Shown in pieces: positions 9,886 to 20,066 of a stretch of DNA of 64,000 bases; position 1 is the stretch's first letter, and every line of letters starts with the position of its first letter. The DNA is from Thioalbus denitrificans (lineage in GTDB: Bacteria; Pseudomonadota; Gammaproteobacteria; DSM-26407), in NCBI RefSeq assembly GCF_003337735.1, contig NZ_QPJY01000011.1, forward strand, positions 38,350 through 102,349, written 5' to 3'. The position numbers and the translations under genes were made by a program. Under the pieces are notes generated by a model. That model was given only the letters and a program-made list of their open reading frames with translations. It made no database searches and was not told where the DNA came from.

Positions 9886-10031
9886 GGGTGTTGCGTTCCG
9901 TCCTCAGCGTGATTGCCGGTCTCCGGCCCGGCCGGGATTCGGCCAGGCCGGACGACCCTTCCCGGCGCGCATCGGCACCGGCGAAAGCGGGCCCAAGTTT
10001 ACTACGTTGCCGGCGGCGATGCGTGGATCGC

Positions 10032-10739
10032 TCAAGGGGTGTCCAGGGTGACGCTGACGCGGCGGTTGTTGCGCCCCTTGTTCTCCACCCGGGTCACCGT
10101 CACCGGCCCGATCTCGCCGGTGCGGGCCACGTGGGTGCCGCCGCAGGGCTGCAGATCGACCCCGGCCACCTCCACCAGCCGCACCCGCCCCCGGCCCCGC
10201 GGCGGCTGCACCGACAGTGTCCGCACCAGTTCGGGCCGGGCATCGAGCTCGGCTGCGTCGATCCAGCGGCTGGTGACCGGGTGATCCGCCGCCACGATGC
10301 GGTTCAGTGCCGTGGTGAGCGCCTCCCGGTCCAGCGACTGACCGGGCAGGTCGAAATCGAGCCGCCCGCTGCCGTCGCGGATGGCCCCGCCGGTGACGCC
10401 GGCGGGGATGAGGCTGCAGAGCAGGTGCAGGCAGGTATGCATGCGCATGTGCCGGTGGCGGCGCTCCCAGTCGAGCACCGCGGTGACCCGTTCACCGGTG
10501 CCCGGCAGCGGAACGCCCGCCTCCGGCAGATGGAGGATGCCGCTCTCGCCGCGGCGGGTATCGGTCACGGCCAGCCGGCTGCCGTCCGCGCGGATCAGCC
10601 AGCCCGCATCCCCGGGCTGGCCCCCGCCGCGGGGGTAGAACACCGTGCGGTCGAGCACGATGCCCTCCGTGCCGGCGGCGAGCACGGTCGCCCCGCACTC
10701 GCGCAGATAGGCATCCTCCCGGAACAGCTCGATGGTCAT
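10032..10739 (-). CDS. alaX: Alanyl-tRNA editing protein AlaX
   Basis: 235 aa stand-alone homologue of the AlaRS editing domain; such proteins hydrolyse mischarged Ser-tRNA(Ala) or Gly-tRNA(Ala). The zinc ligands are visible: His101 and His105 in RMHTCLHLL, Cys199 and His203 in QPCGGTHVA. GGGQPGD near residue 38 is the conserved glycine motif. No aminoacylation domain is present. It lies between parE and parC on the same strand, 43 bp downstream of parE, an accessory insertion relative to E. coli order. Confidence 0.92.
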   Translation of the reverse strand: MTIELFREDAYLRECGATVLAAGTEGIVLDRTVFYPRGGGQPGDAGWLIRADGSRLAVTDTRRGESGILHLPEAGVPLPGTGERVTAVLDWERRHRHMRMHTCLHLLCSLIPAGVTGGAIRDGSGRLDFDLPGQSLDREALTTALNRIVAADHPVTSRWIDAAELDARPELVRTLSVQPPRGRGRVRLVEVAGVDLQPCGGTHVARTGEIGPVTVTRVENKGRNNRRVSVTLDTP

Positions 10740-10782
10740 GGCCTTCTCCCGGCGTCCCCCGCCGCCCCGTTGGCGGTTCCGG

Positions 10783-12675
10783 TCACAGCACTTCGGCCAG
10801 GTCGCCTTTCTGCTCCAGCCACGCGCGCCGGTCGGAGGAACGGCGCTTGGCCAGCAGCATGTCCATCAGCTCGTCGCTGGCGTCATCGGGCGCCACCGTG
10901 AGCTGCACCAGGCGCCGGGTGTCGGGGGAGAGGGTCGTCTCACGCAGTTGCAGGGGGTTCATCTCGCCCAGCCCCTTGAAGCGGGTGACGGCGATCTTCG
11001 CATTCCTGCGCTCGGCGCGGATGCGGTCGATCACCCCCTCCTTCTCCGCCTCGTCCAGCGCGTAGTAGACCTCCTTGGCCACGTCGATGCGGTACAGCGG
11101 GGGCATGGCGATGTAGACGTGCCCGGCCTCCACCAGCGGCCGGAAGTGGCGCAGGAACAGGGCGCAGAGCAGGGTGGCGATGTGGGCCCCGTCGGAGTCG
11201 GCGTCGGCCAGCACGCAGACCTTGCCGTAGCGCAGTCCCTGCAGATCGCCGGAGCCGGGATCCACCCCGATGGCCACGGCGATGTCATGCACCTCCTGGG
11301 AGCCGAGCACCTCCTCGGGGTTCACCTCCCAGGTGTTCAGGATCTTGCCCCGCAGCGGCATGATGGCCTGGAACTCGCGGTCCCGGGCCTGCTTGGCCGA
11401 TCCGCCCGCCGAGTCGCCCTCCACCAGGAACAGCTCGGCCCGCCCCGGGTCCTGGGCCGTGCAATCGGCCAGCTTGCCCGGCAGCGCCGGCCCCTGGGTG
11501 ACCTTCTTACGCACCACCTTGCGCCCCGCGCGGCTGCGGCGCTGGGCATTGCCGATGGCCAGCTCCGCGATGCGCTCGCCCATCTCGGTGTGCTGGTTGA
11601 GCCACAGACTGAAGGCGTCGCGCACCACGCCGGAGACGAACGCGGCGCACTCCCGCGAGGAGAGCCGCTCCTTGGTCTGGCCGGAGAACTGCGGGTCCGC
11701 CAGCTTCACCGAGAGGATGTAGGAGACCGAGTCCCAGACGTCCTCCGGCGCGAGCTTGAGCCCCCGCGGCAGCAGGTTGCGGAACTCGCAGAACTCGCGC
11801 AGGGCCTCGGTGAGCCCCGTGCGCAGGCCGTTGACGTGGGTTCCGCCCTGGGCGGTGGGGATGAGGTTGACGTAGCTCTCGGTGACCGCCTCGCCGCCCT
11901 CGGGCAGCCAGACGACGGCCCAGTCGACCGCCTCGCGCTCGCCCGCCAGGCTGCCCATGAACGGCGCCTCCGGCAGCCGCTCGGACGCCCCGATCTCATC
12001 CTCCAGGTAGGCCCGCAGGCCATCCTCGTAGCACCACTCCTCGCGCTCTCCCGCCGCCTCGTCGCGGAAGGTCACGGTCAGTCCCGGGCACAGCACCGCC
12101 TTGGCCCGCAGCACGTGCTTGAGCCGGGGCACCGAGAACCTGGGCGAGTCGAAGAACTTCGCATCGGGCCAGAAGCGCACCGTGGTGCCGGTCTGGCGCC
12201 GGGGCACCTCGCCGATGGCCTCGAGGTCGGAGACCTTCTCGCCGTTGGCGAAGGCCATGTTGTACTCCTGGCCGCCCCGGCGCACCCACACCTCCAGGTG
12301 CCGGGACAGCGCGTTCACCACCGACACGCCCACCCCGTGCAGGCCGCCGGAGAAGCGGTAGGACTTGTTGGAGAACTTGCCGCCCGCGTGCAGCCGGGTG
12401 AGGATCACCTCCACGCCCGGCACCCCCTCCTCCGCGTGCAGGTCCACCGGCATGCCGCGGCCGTCGTCCACCACCTCCAGCGAACCGTCCTGGTAGAGGG
12501 TCACGTCGATGCGCCGGGCGTGGCCGGCCACCGCCTCGTCCACGCTGTTGTCGATGACCTCCTGGGCCATGTGGTTGGGACGGCTGGTGTCGGTGTACAT
12601 GCCCGGGCGCTTGCGCACCGGGTCGAGTCCGCTCAGAACCTCGATGTCGTTGGCGTTGTAGGCTTCGCGAGTCAT
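10783..12675 (-). CDS. parE: DNA topoisomerase IV subunit B
   Basis: 630 aa, the same length as E. coli ParE. The GHKL ATPase domain shows DNSVDEA and GRGMPVD. The TOPRIM domain shows EGDSAGGSA and DADSDGAHI, and the protein ends with the typical C-terminal zinc-free GyrB/ParE domain. It pairs with ParC to form the heterotetramer. yqiA lies 95 bp upstream on the same strand, the order seen in E. coli and Pseudomonas. Confidence 0.97.
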   Translation of the reverse strand: MTREAYNANDIEVLSGLDPVRKRPGMYTDTSRPNHMAQEVIDNSVDEAVAGHARRIDVTLYQDGSLEVVDDGRGMPVDLHAEEGVPGVEVILTRLHAGGKFSNKSYRFSGGLHGVGVSVVNALSRHLEVWVRRGGQEYNMAFANGEKVSDLEAIGEVPRRQTGTTVRFWPDAKFFDSPRFSVPRLKHVLRAKAVLCPGLTVTFRDEAAGEREEWCYEDGLRAYLEDEIGASERLPEAPFMGSLAGEREAVDWAVVWLPEGGEAVTESYVNLIPTAQGGTHVNGLRTGLTEALREFCEFRNLLPRGLKLAPEDVWDSVSYILSVKLADPQFSGQTKERLSSRECAAFVSGVVRDAFSLWLNQHTEMGERIAELAIGNAQRRSRAGRKVVRKKVTQGPALPGKLADCTAQDPGRAELFLVEGDSAGGSAKQARDREFQAIMPLRGKILNTWEVNPEEVLGSQEVHDIAVAIGVDPGSGDLQGLRYGKVCVLADADSDGAHIATLLCALFLRHFRPLVEAGHVYIAMPPLYRIDVAKEVYYALDEAEKEGVIDRIRAERRNAKIAVTRFKGLGEMNPLQLRETTLSPDTRRLVQLTVAPDDASDELMDMLLAKRRSSDRRAWLEQKGDLAEVL

Positions 12676-12770
12676 GTCGATGGCAGGTTGTCCGGCGGTT
12701 GGGACACGGGGTGGGCGCGCTGCCCGCGGGCGTTACCGCGCGGCATTATACAGCCCTCGCGGGAGGCGGG

Positions 12771-13370
12771 TCACAGTCCATTGGGCGGCACGCCGCAGAA
12801 GCGCAGCACCCGTTCCGCCACGGCCTCGAAATTCTCGAACCCGTGCGATCCGCCGGCCATCAGGATCCGGGGGGAATCCGGATACTTGCGCAACGCCTGG
12901 CGGAAGTCGAGGGTCTCGTCGCCGCTCTGCAGCAGCAGCAGGAAACGCCCCGGGTGGCTGACCCGCTCCACGTCCAGGGCGCGCAGGGCCGTGATGTGCT
13001 CCGCCACCAGCTCGTAGCGCTCGCCGGTGTAGAGGTTCTGCTGCGGCCCCAGGTAATCGGCCAGCAGCTCGTAGGGCCGCACAGCCGGGTTGACCAGTAC
13101 GGCCCGCAGGCCATGGCGCTCCGCCAGCCAGGTGGCATAGTAGCCCCCCAGCGAGCTGCCCACCAGCGCCAGCCCGCCGGGCAGGAGCCGTTCCACCTCC
13201 GCCTCCAGCTGGAGGGCGGCCCGCTCCGGGCGGTCGGAGAGCGCCGGCACCCGGATCCGGTCCCCCAGCCCCAGCGCCTCCATGCGCGCCACCAGGATGC
13301 GCGCCTTGTGGGACTCGGGCGAGGAGTTGAAACCGTGGATGTAGAGGATGGCGGGTGTGGGAGTGGACAC
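12771..13370 (-). CDS. yqiA: YqiA-family alpha/beta-hydrolase (esterase)
   Basis: 199 aa, E. coli YqiA is 193 aa. The oxyanion-hole motif YIHGFNSSP lies at the N-terminus, the nucleophile elbow GSSLGG follows (Ser within LVGSSLGGYYATWLA), and GSHGFENFE at the C-terminus holds the catalytic His. E. coli YqiA is an esterase of unknown physiological substrate. The start is a GTG at 13370 with no clear ribosome site. The gene sits between cpdA and parE, as in other Gammaproteobacteria. Confidence 0.9.
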   Translation of the reverse strand: MSTPTPAILYIHGFNSSPESHKARILVARMEALGLGDRIRVPALSDRPERAALQLEAEVERLLPGGLALVGSSLGGYYATWLAERHGLRAVLVNPAVRPYELLADYLGPQQNLYTGERYELVAEHITALRALDVERVSHPGRFLLLLQSGDETLDFRQALRKYPDSPRILMAGGSHGFENFEAVAERVLRFCGVPPNGL

Positions 13371-13394
13371 AGCGCGGAATTCGAAGACGGAACG

Positions 13395-13435
13395 GAATGG
13401 ACAGGATTAACGGGATTTTTCGGGATTGACACGAT
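13395..13435. repeat. Single arm of a 9-12 bp periodic intergenic repeat (GACAGGATT family)
   Basis: In the gap between cpdA and yqiA. Reads as imperfect direct repeats of ACAGGATTAACGGGATT followed by CGGGATTGACACGATT. It is the same family as the paired arms at 62342-62371 and 62459-62488, but no inverted partner is present here. Confidence 0.6.
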
Positions 13436-13463
13436 TGCCATCAGGACGAGGGACTGGGGCATT

Positions 13464-13485
13464 GTAGGTGCAGATTCATCTGCAC
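13464..13485 (+). repeat. Solitary GTAG-headed REP palindrome
   Basis: GTAGG followed by TGCAGATTCATCTGCAC: the arms GTGCAGAT and ATCTGCAC form a hairpin around TC. It differs by one base from the copy at 36482-36503 and is closely related to both halves of the pair at 6246-6318. Located in the cpdA-yqiA spacer. Confidence 0.7.
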
Positions 13486-13499
13486 AACAGAACCGCTGT

Positions 13500-14288
13500 T
13501 CAATACCCCACCGCGCCCTTGTCGGGAATGTAGACGAACTCGCGCAGGCGCACCACGCCGGTGTCGAAGCGGCCGTCGTCGTGCAGTTCCAGCCAGCGGA
13601 AGCCGGGGTGGGCCTCGTCGATGGAGAAATCGCGGCTGCCGGGACGGAACTGCAGGCAGGTGGAGGGCGAGGAGATCAGCTCCAGTCCGCCGCGCCGGTC
13701 CCGGTACTCCTGGTGCACGTGGCCCCACAGCAGCACGCGCACGTTGGCGTGACGGTCCAGCACCCCGAACAGCGCCTCGGCATTGTCGAGTCCGAGCGCA
13801 TCGAGCCAGCGACTGCCCACCGGAACGGGCTGGTGATGGAGCGTGACCAGGGCATGGTGCCCGGGATGCGCCGCCAGGCAGCGCTCCAGCCGCTCCAGCT
13901 CCCGCTCGGAGACCCGTCCGCCCACGTGACCCGGCACGGCGGAGTCGAGCAGCACCACCTGCCAGCGCCCCAGGAGGAAGCTCCGCTCGGGGCGGAAGAA
14001 GGGATCGGAGAGGGCGGCTGCGGCGACGGACTGATCGTCGTGGTTGCCGGGTATCCAGTAGACCGGCGCGCCGATCCGCTCCAGCCCCGCGGCCAGGTCC
14101 CGGTAGGCGGGGAGCGAGGCGTCCTGGGCCAGGTCGCCGGTGGCGAGCACGGCGTCGGGAGCGGGGAATTCGCGACAGGCCAGATCCACCACCGACTGGA
14201 AGCTGGCCCCCGTATCCAGCCCCAACAGCGTCTCGCCACCATTCGAAAACAGGTGCGTGTCGGTGATCTGCAGCAGTCGCATACCCAT
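13500..14288 (-). CDS. cpdA: 3',5'-cyclic-AMP phosphodiesterase CpdA
   Basis: 262 aa class III cyclic nucleotide phosphodiesterase (calcineurin-like metallophosphoesterase). The metal-binding motifs are all present in order: ITDTHLF, ATGDLAQD, IPGNHDD, LHHQP and LWGHVHQE. In E. coli and Pseudomonas CpdA lowers cAMP and so affects CRP/Vfr regulons. It lies upstream of yqiA and downstream of the yqiB-like gene, as in E. coli. A second Met at codon 3 (14282) is an equally good start. Confidence 0.95.
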   Translation of the reverse strand: MGMRLLQITDTHLFSNGGETLLGLDTGASFQSVVDLACREFPAPDAVLATGDLAQDASLPAYRDLAAGLERIGAPVYWIPGNHDDQSVAAAALSDPFFRPERSFLLGRWQVVLLDSAVPGHVGGRVSERELERLERCLAAHPGHHALVTLHHQPVPVGSRWLDALGLDNAEALFGVLDRHANVRVLLWGHVHQEYRDRRGGLELISSPSTCLQFRPGSRDFSIDEAHPGFRWLELHDDGRFDTGVVRLREFVYIPDKGAVGY

Positions 14289-14373
14289 GAGGATTGTCTT
14301 GCCCTTCCCCGCGTGGTGCCTTCGCCCCTGTACGAACGCGTCGGCCTGGTCAGACTTTAAGCGTTTTCAGGCG

Positions 14374-14826
14374 CTAATCTGTGACCAGTTCCTCATGCTG
14401 GAACCGGTAACCCCGCGCCAGGCAGAGCCGCAGCCACTCGCCCAGCAGACGATTGAGCTGGAGCTTCTCGTCACGCCGGATCATGCCGCGGTTCGGGTAG
14501 GGGTGGGGATACCGGGGTCCGAACCGGGTCTCGCCCTGGTAGCTGACCACCTCCGCCACCCGCGCGTCGTGGCTGACACGAATCCGCATCCGCGGTCCCG
14601 GCAGCCAGGCAACCGGCCCCGACTCGCTGAGTTCGACCAGCGTGGTGTAGGGACCGCGCTCCAGGACCCGGAGACTCACCATCCCGGCCACCCCCCGGAC
14701 GGACCGCGCCGGTGCCGGCGCCGCGACCTGCGCCAGCCCGGGCGCAAGCTGCGCCAGGCGCTGGTAGTTGCGCTCGCACTCACCGAGCAGTTGCTCCAGG
14801 TTGTCGGCTTTCGGCGTCACTCTCAT
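14374..14826 (-). CDS. yqiB: DUF1249 family protein (YqiB-like)
   Basis: 150 aa from the ATG at 14826; an in-frame TTG at 14871 would add 15 residues unlike the family. E. coli YqiB is 140 aa. The conserved core is visible: CERNYQRL near the N-terminus, YTTLVEL, HDARVAEVVSYQ, then RDEKLQLNRLLGEWLRLCL at the C-terminus. The function is unknown; E. coli yqiB mutations have been linked to lipoprotein/envelope effects, but nothing in this sequence tests that. Flanked by cpdA and nudF in the conserved order. Confidence 0.88.
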   Translation of the reverse strand: MRVTPKADNLEQLLGECERNYQRLAQLAPGLAQVAAPAPARSVRGVAGMVSLRVLERGPYTTLVELSESGPVAWLPGPRMRIRVSHDARVAEVVSYQGETRFGPRYPHPYPNRGMIRRDEKLQLNRLLGEWLRLCLARGYRFQHEELVTD

Positions 14827-15009
14827 GGAATCGTCGTTGAACGCATCTGCGTGCGCTGGGGAATCTCTCAACCCAACCCGTGTGGCCGCGCGAACCGGGT
14901 TGCCGCGCAGGCCTCACGACCCATGCCCTGAATGACTCTCCGCCATTCGAGCGGGTGAAAGAACCGCGCCGGGCTCTCACAGCATAGCGTTTCCTGGACC
15001 GGGCGGCAC

Positions 15010-15045
15010 CTAGTGTACTGCCATCACTCCTGGAGGTACTTTCAG
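15010..15045. repeat. Decayed half-copy of the palindromic element at 17397
   Basis: CTAGTGTACTG, then TCACTC and TGGAGG, then TTCAG match the left terminal repeat of the 17397-17579 element with one indel and a few substitutions. No right-hand terminal repeat is nearby. It lies 33 bp beyond the nudF stop codon, in a gap (14827-15078) that otherwise shows nothing I can name. Confidence 0.5.
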
Positions 15046-15078
15046 AGCGCGCCGGAGACGACGGCGACCGTGGGGGGG

Positions 15079-15726
15079 TTACACCGGATCCGACCCGCTC
15101 CAGCGCCGCAACAACTCCTCGCGATGGAGTTCCAGCCACTGCAGAGCGATGAGCGTGGAGGCGTTGTCGATGAGGCCCTCTGCCATCCAGCCGAGCGCGC
15201 GGGTCCGCGGGACCGCCACCACGCGGATGTCCTCGCCCTCGTGGGGCAGGCCGTGGATGCCCCCGGCGCCGGCGGCTTCCACCCGACCGCAGAACAGGGT
15301 GATCCGCTCGGAGGTCCCGCCCGGACTGACCAGGTAGTTGCAGATGGGGACCAGGTCGGTCACGACACAATCGGCCTCCTCCCGCGCCTCGCGCCGGACC
15401 ACCTCCTCCGGCGTTTCGCCCGGCTCCACGATCCCGGCCACCACCTCCAGCAGCCAGGGTCCGCGGCGGTCGTGGATGGCGCCGATGCGGAACTGCTCCA
15501 CCAGGACCACCCGGTCCAGGGCGGGGTCGAAGAGCAGGACGGCCGCGGCGGTGCCGCGTTCGAACAGCTCACGGGTCAGCAACGGGCTCCAGCCGCCCCG
15601 GAACAGCGCATGCCGCAGCCGGTAGCGCTCCATGCGGAAAAAACCCCGGTAGACCACCTCCCGGCGCACCACCTCCAGTCCTTCCGGGCCGGGTGGCGGC
15701 TGCCTCTCTTCCGGGGCCTTGTTCAT
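15079..15726 (-). CDS. nudF: ADP-ribose diphosphatase (Nudix hydrolase)
   Basis: 215 aa from the ATG at 15726, which overlaps the stop of the upstream gene as ATGA. NudF hydrolyses ADP-ribose to AMP and ribose-5-phosphate. The Nudix box runs from Gly98 to Cys120: G98, E104, R112-E113, E116-E117 are present, but the usual final Gly is Asp119 (EEADC rather than EEAG-). The catalytic Glu residues are intact, so activity is expected. The order nudF-yqiB-cpdA-yqiA-parE matches E. coli. Translational coupling to the unknown gene upstream is likely. Confidence 0.9.
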   Translation of the reverse strand: MNKAPEERQPPPGPEGLEVVRREVVYRGFFRMERYRLRHALFRGGWSPLLTRELFERGTAAAVLLFDPALDRVVLVEQFRIGAIHDRRGPWLLEVVAGIVEPGETPEEVVRREAREEADCVVTDLVPICNYLVSPGGTSERITLFCGRVEAAGAGGIHGLPHEGEDIRVVAVPRTRALGWMAEGLIDNASTLIALQWLELHREELLRRWSGSDPV

Positions 15727-16160
15727 CGCCGGGCCTCCCCGCCGAACAGCCGTCGCCACCAGCGCCGACGCCCCTCGGGAAGAATTTCGGGGGTTTCCAG
15801 CGCCTCCGGCGGAGTCCGGCTGAGAATCCAGCGGGGCAGGATCTTCAGGCCGCTCGAACCACAGGAGGCACCGAGGTTGTGGGGATCGTAGATCTTGACG
15901 AGCCCGGGCGAATCCGCATCGTCGGTGTAGACGATGCCGCAGTAGTCGTGTTCGTGCTCCCGCCGCAGCAGGGCATCGATCTCGGTGATAAAGCGCTCCA
16001 GCGACGCGGGGCTCTCCGCGCGCTCCGGCGGTGGCTCCCCGACCAGGTAGACGTACCACTCGCCGCCGTCCCGGACCCGGGCCCACAGGGCGTCCAGCTG
16101 CGACCAGCGCAGCACGCCCCTGAAGGAGCCGTTGAGAATGCGTTGGGAAAAGGTATTCAT
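15723..16160 (-). CDS. Conserved hypothetical protein upstream of nudF
   Basis: 145 aa from the ATG at 16160 (starting MNTFSQRILNG); a TTG at 16181 would add seven residues. No named domain is recognised. Visible features are WYVYLVGEPPPE, a central acidic segment, DYCGIVYTDDADSPGLVKIYDP and a basic Trp/Arg-rich tail (RRRWWRRLFGG). No signal peptide or membrane helix. It overlaps nudF by 4 bp and follows the 190-aa unknown gene, so the three form one transcription unit. The regular codon use and tight overlaps support a real gene. Confidence 0.75.
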   Translation of the reverse strand: MNTFSQRILNGSFRGVLRWSQLDALWARVRDGGEWYVYLVGEPPPERAESPASLERFITEIDALLRREHEHDYCGIVYTDDADSPGLVKIYDPHNLGASCGSSGLKILPRWILSRTPPEALETPEILPEGRRRWWRRLFGGEARR

Positions 16161-16177
16161 TCGGTACCGGGAATCGT

Positions 16178-16750
16178 TCAACCCGTGGTATCAGCCGGAT
16201 TGCCGGGCCGGCTGCGACGTGGTGCGGGCCCTTCCAGCCGCGCGATGGTCAGCGCCTCGATGAGCAGAGCCTCCAGGGTGCGCGGGGGGGCTGTCCCGGC
16301 GGCCGGGTAGAGGCGGCCGAGCTGCTGATGCCGGCGCATCACGGCAAGGTATTCCTGCGCGCTCAGCCACGGACGGGCCAGGCGGAACCCGGCCTCGAGG
16401 TGCGCCAGGGCGCCGGGACGCTTGCGGGCGACCAGCAGCTGGCCGTAGACCAGCTCGACGAGTGCGCGGGCGCGGTCGTCCCGGGCCCCGGCCAGCAAAA
16501 CCTCGTAATCGGCGGCCACCGGTCGGCCCAGCCAGTAGCGGCCGATCATGCCATTGAGCGCCCGGGGCAGGCAGCCGTCGCCGGGAACCGGACCCGGCGC
16601 CGACGCCCGGGGGTCGGCCAGGCGTGCCGCCGGTTCCCCTGCCAGGGGATTGGCGTACCAGGCACCCAGCGAAGCCTCTACCGGTCCGCCTCCGCTGTCC
16701 GGACCGGCAGAGGCGACCTGCGGCTTTCCGCGAAGGCGCCCGGAGGACAC
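16178..16750 (-). CDS. Hypothetical protein of the MlaC-like/nudF operon
   Basis: 190 aa from the GTG at 16750, only 2 bp beyond the stop of the MlaC-like gene; the longer frame opening at 16858 would overlap that gene by about 100 bp and is rejected. The first 70 residues are Gly/Ala/Pro-rich. Residues about 80-180 are helical and look repeat-like (LVELVYGQLLVARKRPGALAH-type pairs of helices, as in TPR-like folds), but I cannot assign a family. Probably cotranscribed with its neighbours. Confidence 0.6.
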   Translation of the reverse strand: MSSGRLRGKPQVASAGPDSGGGPVEASLGAWYANPLAGEPAARLADPRASAPGPVPGDGCLPRALNGMIGRYWLGRPVAADYEVLLAGARDDRARALVELVYGQLLVARKRPGALAHLEAGFRLARPWLSAQEYLAVMRRHQQLGRLYPAAGTAPPRTLEALLIEALTIARLEGPAPRRSRPGNPADTTG

Positions 16751-16752
16751 GG

Positions 16753-17364
16753 TCAGTAACGCTGCGGACGTCCCTGGCGCTGGGCCGAGCGCGAGAAGTA
16801 CTGGCGATAGTAGACCAGTGCGCTCTGGCCGTTGGCCTTGACGTCGAACACCTTCCAACCCTGCGGACTGCGGTAGAGGCGGAAATCGAGCTGGGTCATG
16901 AGGCCGTTGGGCTGGTAGGCCTGGATGCCGAGCACCACCTCGCCGGAACGGGGATCCCGGCGCTGGGGCAGGTAGCGCACGTGTCCGTAGGGATAACCGG
17001 AGAGCTTTTCGGCCATGGCGCCCAGGAACATGCCCACCAGGGCCTTCTCCATCTGCTTGCGCTCCTCGGCGCTCATGTAACGGTAGCGCGGGCCGGCCAC
17101 GAAGCGGGCCATGTAGGCGAAGTCGAAGTAGGGGGCCACCTCGCTGCGGACGAAGGCCTCCACGGCGTCCGGATCCCGGCTGCCGCCCTGGGAGAGGAAC
17201 GCCGTGACCTTGCCGATTCCCTCCGAGAGTATGGCGGCCGGACCTTCGGCCTGCTGACGCGCGGGGGGCGGACCATAGTAGCCCGGGGGCTGCGCCTGCA
17301 GCGTGGGGGCCACCAGGCCCAGGGCCAATCCAATGACGGCGACTCTAGCGGTGCTTCTCATCAT
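16753..17364 (-). CDS. MlaC/Ttg2D-like periplasmic phospholipid-binding protein
   Basis: 203 aa, E. coli MlaC is 211 aa. An N-terminal signal peptide (ARVAVIGLALGLVAPTLQAQ, cleavage after LQA) directs export. Family signatures include VAPYFDFAYMARFVAG, WKVFDVKANGQSALVYYR and a C-terminal FS. MlaC shuttles phospholipids between the outer-membrane MlaA complex and inner-membrane MlaFEDB. No mlaFEDB or mlaA genes accompany it, so it is either an orphan copy or a specialised paralogue. A clear ribosome site (GGAGGA) lies just upstream. First gene of a tight operon ending in nudF and possibly further. Confidence 0.82.
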   Translation of the reverse strand: MMRSTARVAVIGLALGLVAPTLQAQPPGYYGPPPARQQAEGPAAILSEGIGKVTAFLSQGGSRDPDAVEAFVRSEVAPYFDFAYMARFVAGPRYRYMSAEERKQMEKALVGMFLGAMAEKLSGYPYGHVRYLPQRRDPRSGEVVLGIQAYQPNGLMTQLDFRLYRSPQGWKVFDVKANGQSALVYYRQYFSRSAQRQGRPQRY

Positions 17365-17396
17365 GGCAGTTCCATCCTCCTTCTGGTTTATGGGTG

Positions 17397-19540
<2,144 letters not shown>

Positions 19541-19660
19541 TCAGCCGCACCGCCGGGCCGGGTGATGACTGCTGATACTGCCACACCCCGGCGCCCTGGA
19601 ATACCTGCGGCTGCGGCAGCGGCGCTTGGCGCTGCCGCCCCGGCGACTCGGTATCGGGAA

Positions 19661-19689
19661 ACTATACGGGAGTGCCGTGAGGGGCGCAA
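19661..19689 (-). promoter_or_regulatory. Candidate thiC promoter
   Basis: On the minus strand TTGCGC (19689-19684) and TATAGT (19666-19661) are 17 bp apart. Transcription would begin near 19654 and give a leader of about 200 nt before the thiC ATG. Confidence 0.4.
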
Positions 19690-19694
19690 ATAAG

Positions 19695-19711
19695 CCTAGC
19701 AATACCCTAGG
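19695..19711. promoter_or_regulatory. Inverted repeat CCTAG-N7-CTAGG upstream of the thiC -35 box
   Basis: The arms CCTAG (19695-19699) and CTAGG (19707-19711) are exact. Their position just upstream of the candidate -35 box would suit an activator site. The binding protein is unknown. Confidence 0.3.
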
Positions 19712-19796
19712 TAATTCGCCGGGACCCGTGCAATCGCCGCTATCCTGCCCCGGCGTGCCGATGCTGGCATTGTCCGGCCCGGGGGCGGTAAACTGC

Positions 19797-19816
19797 GACT
19801 GACCGCCCGGTCGGTC
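19797..19816. promoter_or_regulatory. TetR-type operator-like palindrome upstream of pcm-tolC
   Basis: GACTGACCG (19797-19805) and CGGTCGGTC (19808-19816) form an inverted repeat with eight of nine pairs matched and a 2-bp centre. GACCG/CGGTC palindromes of this form are common TetR-family operators. It lies about 250 bp before the pcm start. No tetR gene is in the window. Confidence 0.4.
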
Positions 19817-20066
19817 TTGCCTGACGGGAGCAAACTTCTTACCCTTTACCGGTTGACGAAGCACGGCATCAATCCCGTTGCGGCGCCGCTCGCCGGTGCC
19901 CGCGCCCACGGGAACCGGCACGGGCACCGGGGGGACGGCATTCCCAGCCCGGCTGGAAAGGAACCGAGGCAACACCGAATACTCCGCGGACACAACGGGT
20001 TGGCACGCACATACGGATTGAGCCGGCAGTTCCGTGCCCCCCTCCGACAATGAAGGTGAAGACACG

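Noticed and set aside
10732..13017. A 761-codon open frame on the plus strand opposite parE
   Set aside because: It is an antisense shadow caused by high third-position GC. The protein is rich in His, Gly, Val and Arg with no known motif, while the opposite strand encodes full-length ParE. The same applies to long frames opposite glnE (36486-39182), dsbD, accC, groEL and purH.
19820..20066. Possible small gene in the pcm leader
   Set aside because: The open frame at 19817-20053 has no family-like sequence or ribosome site, and its codon use does not match that of neighbouring genes.
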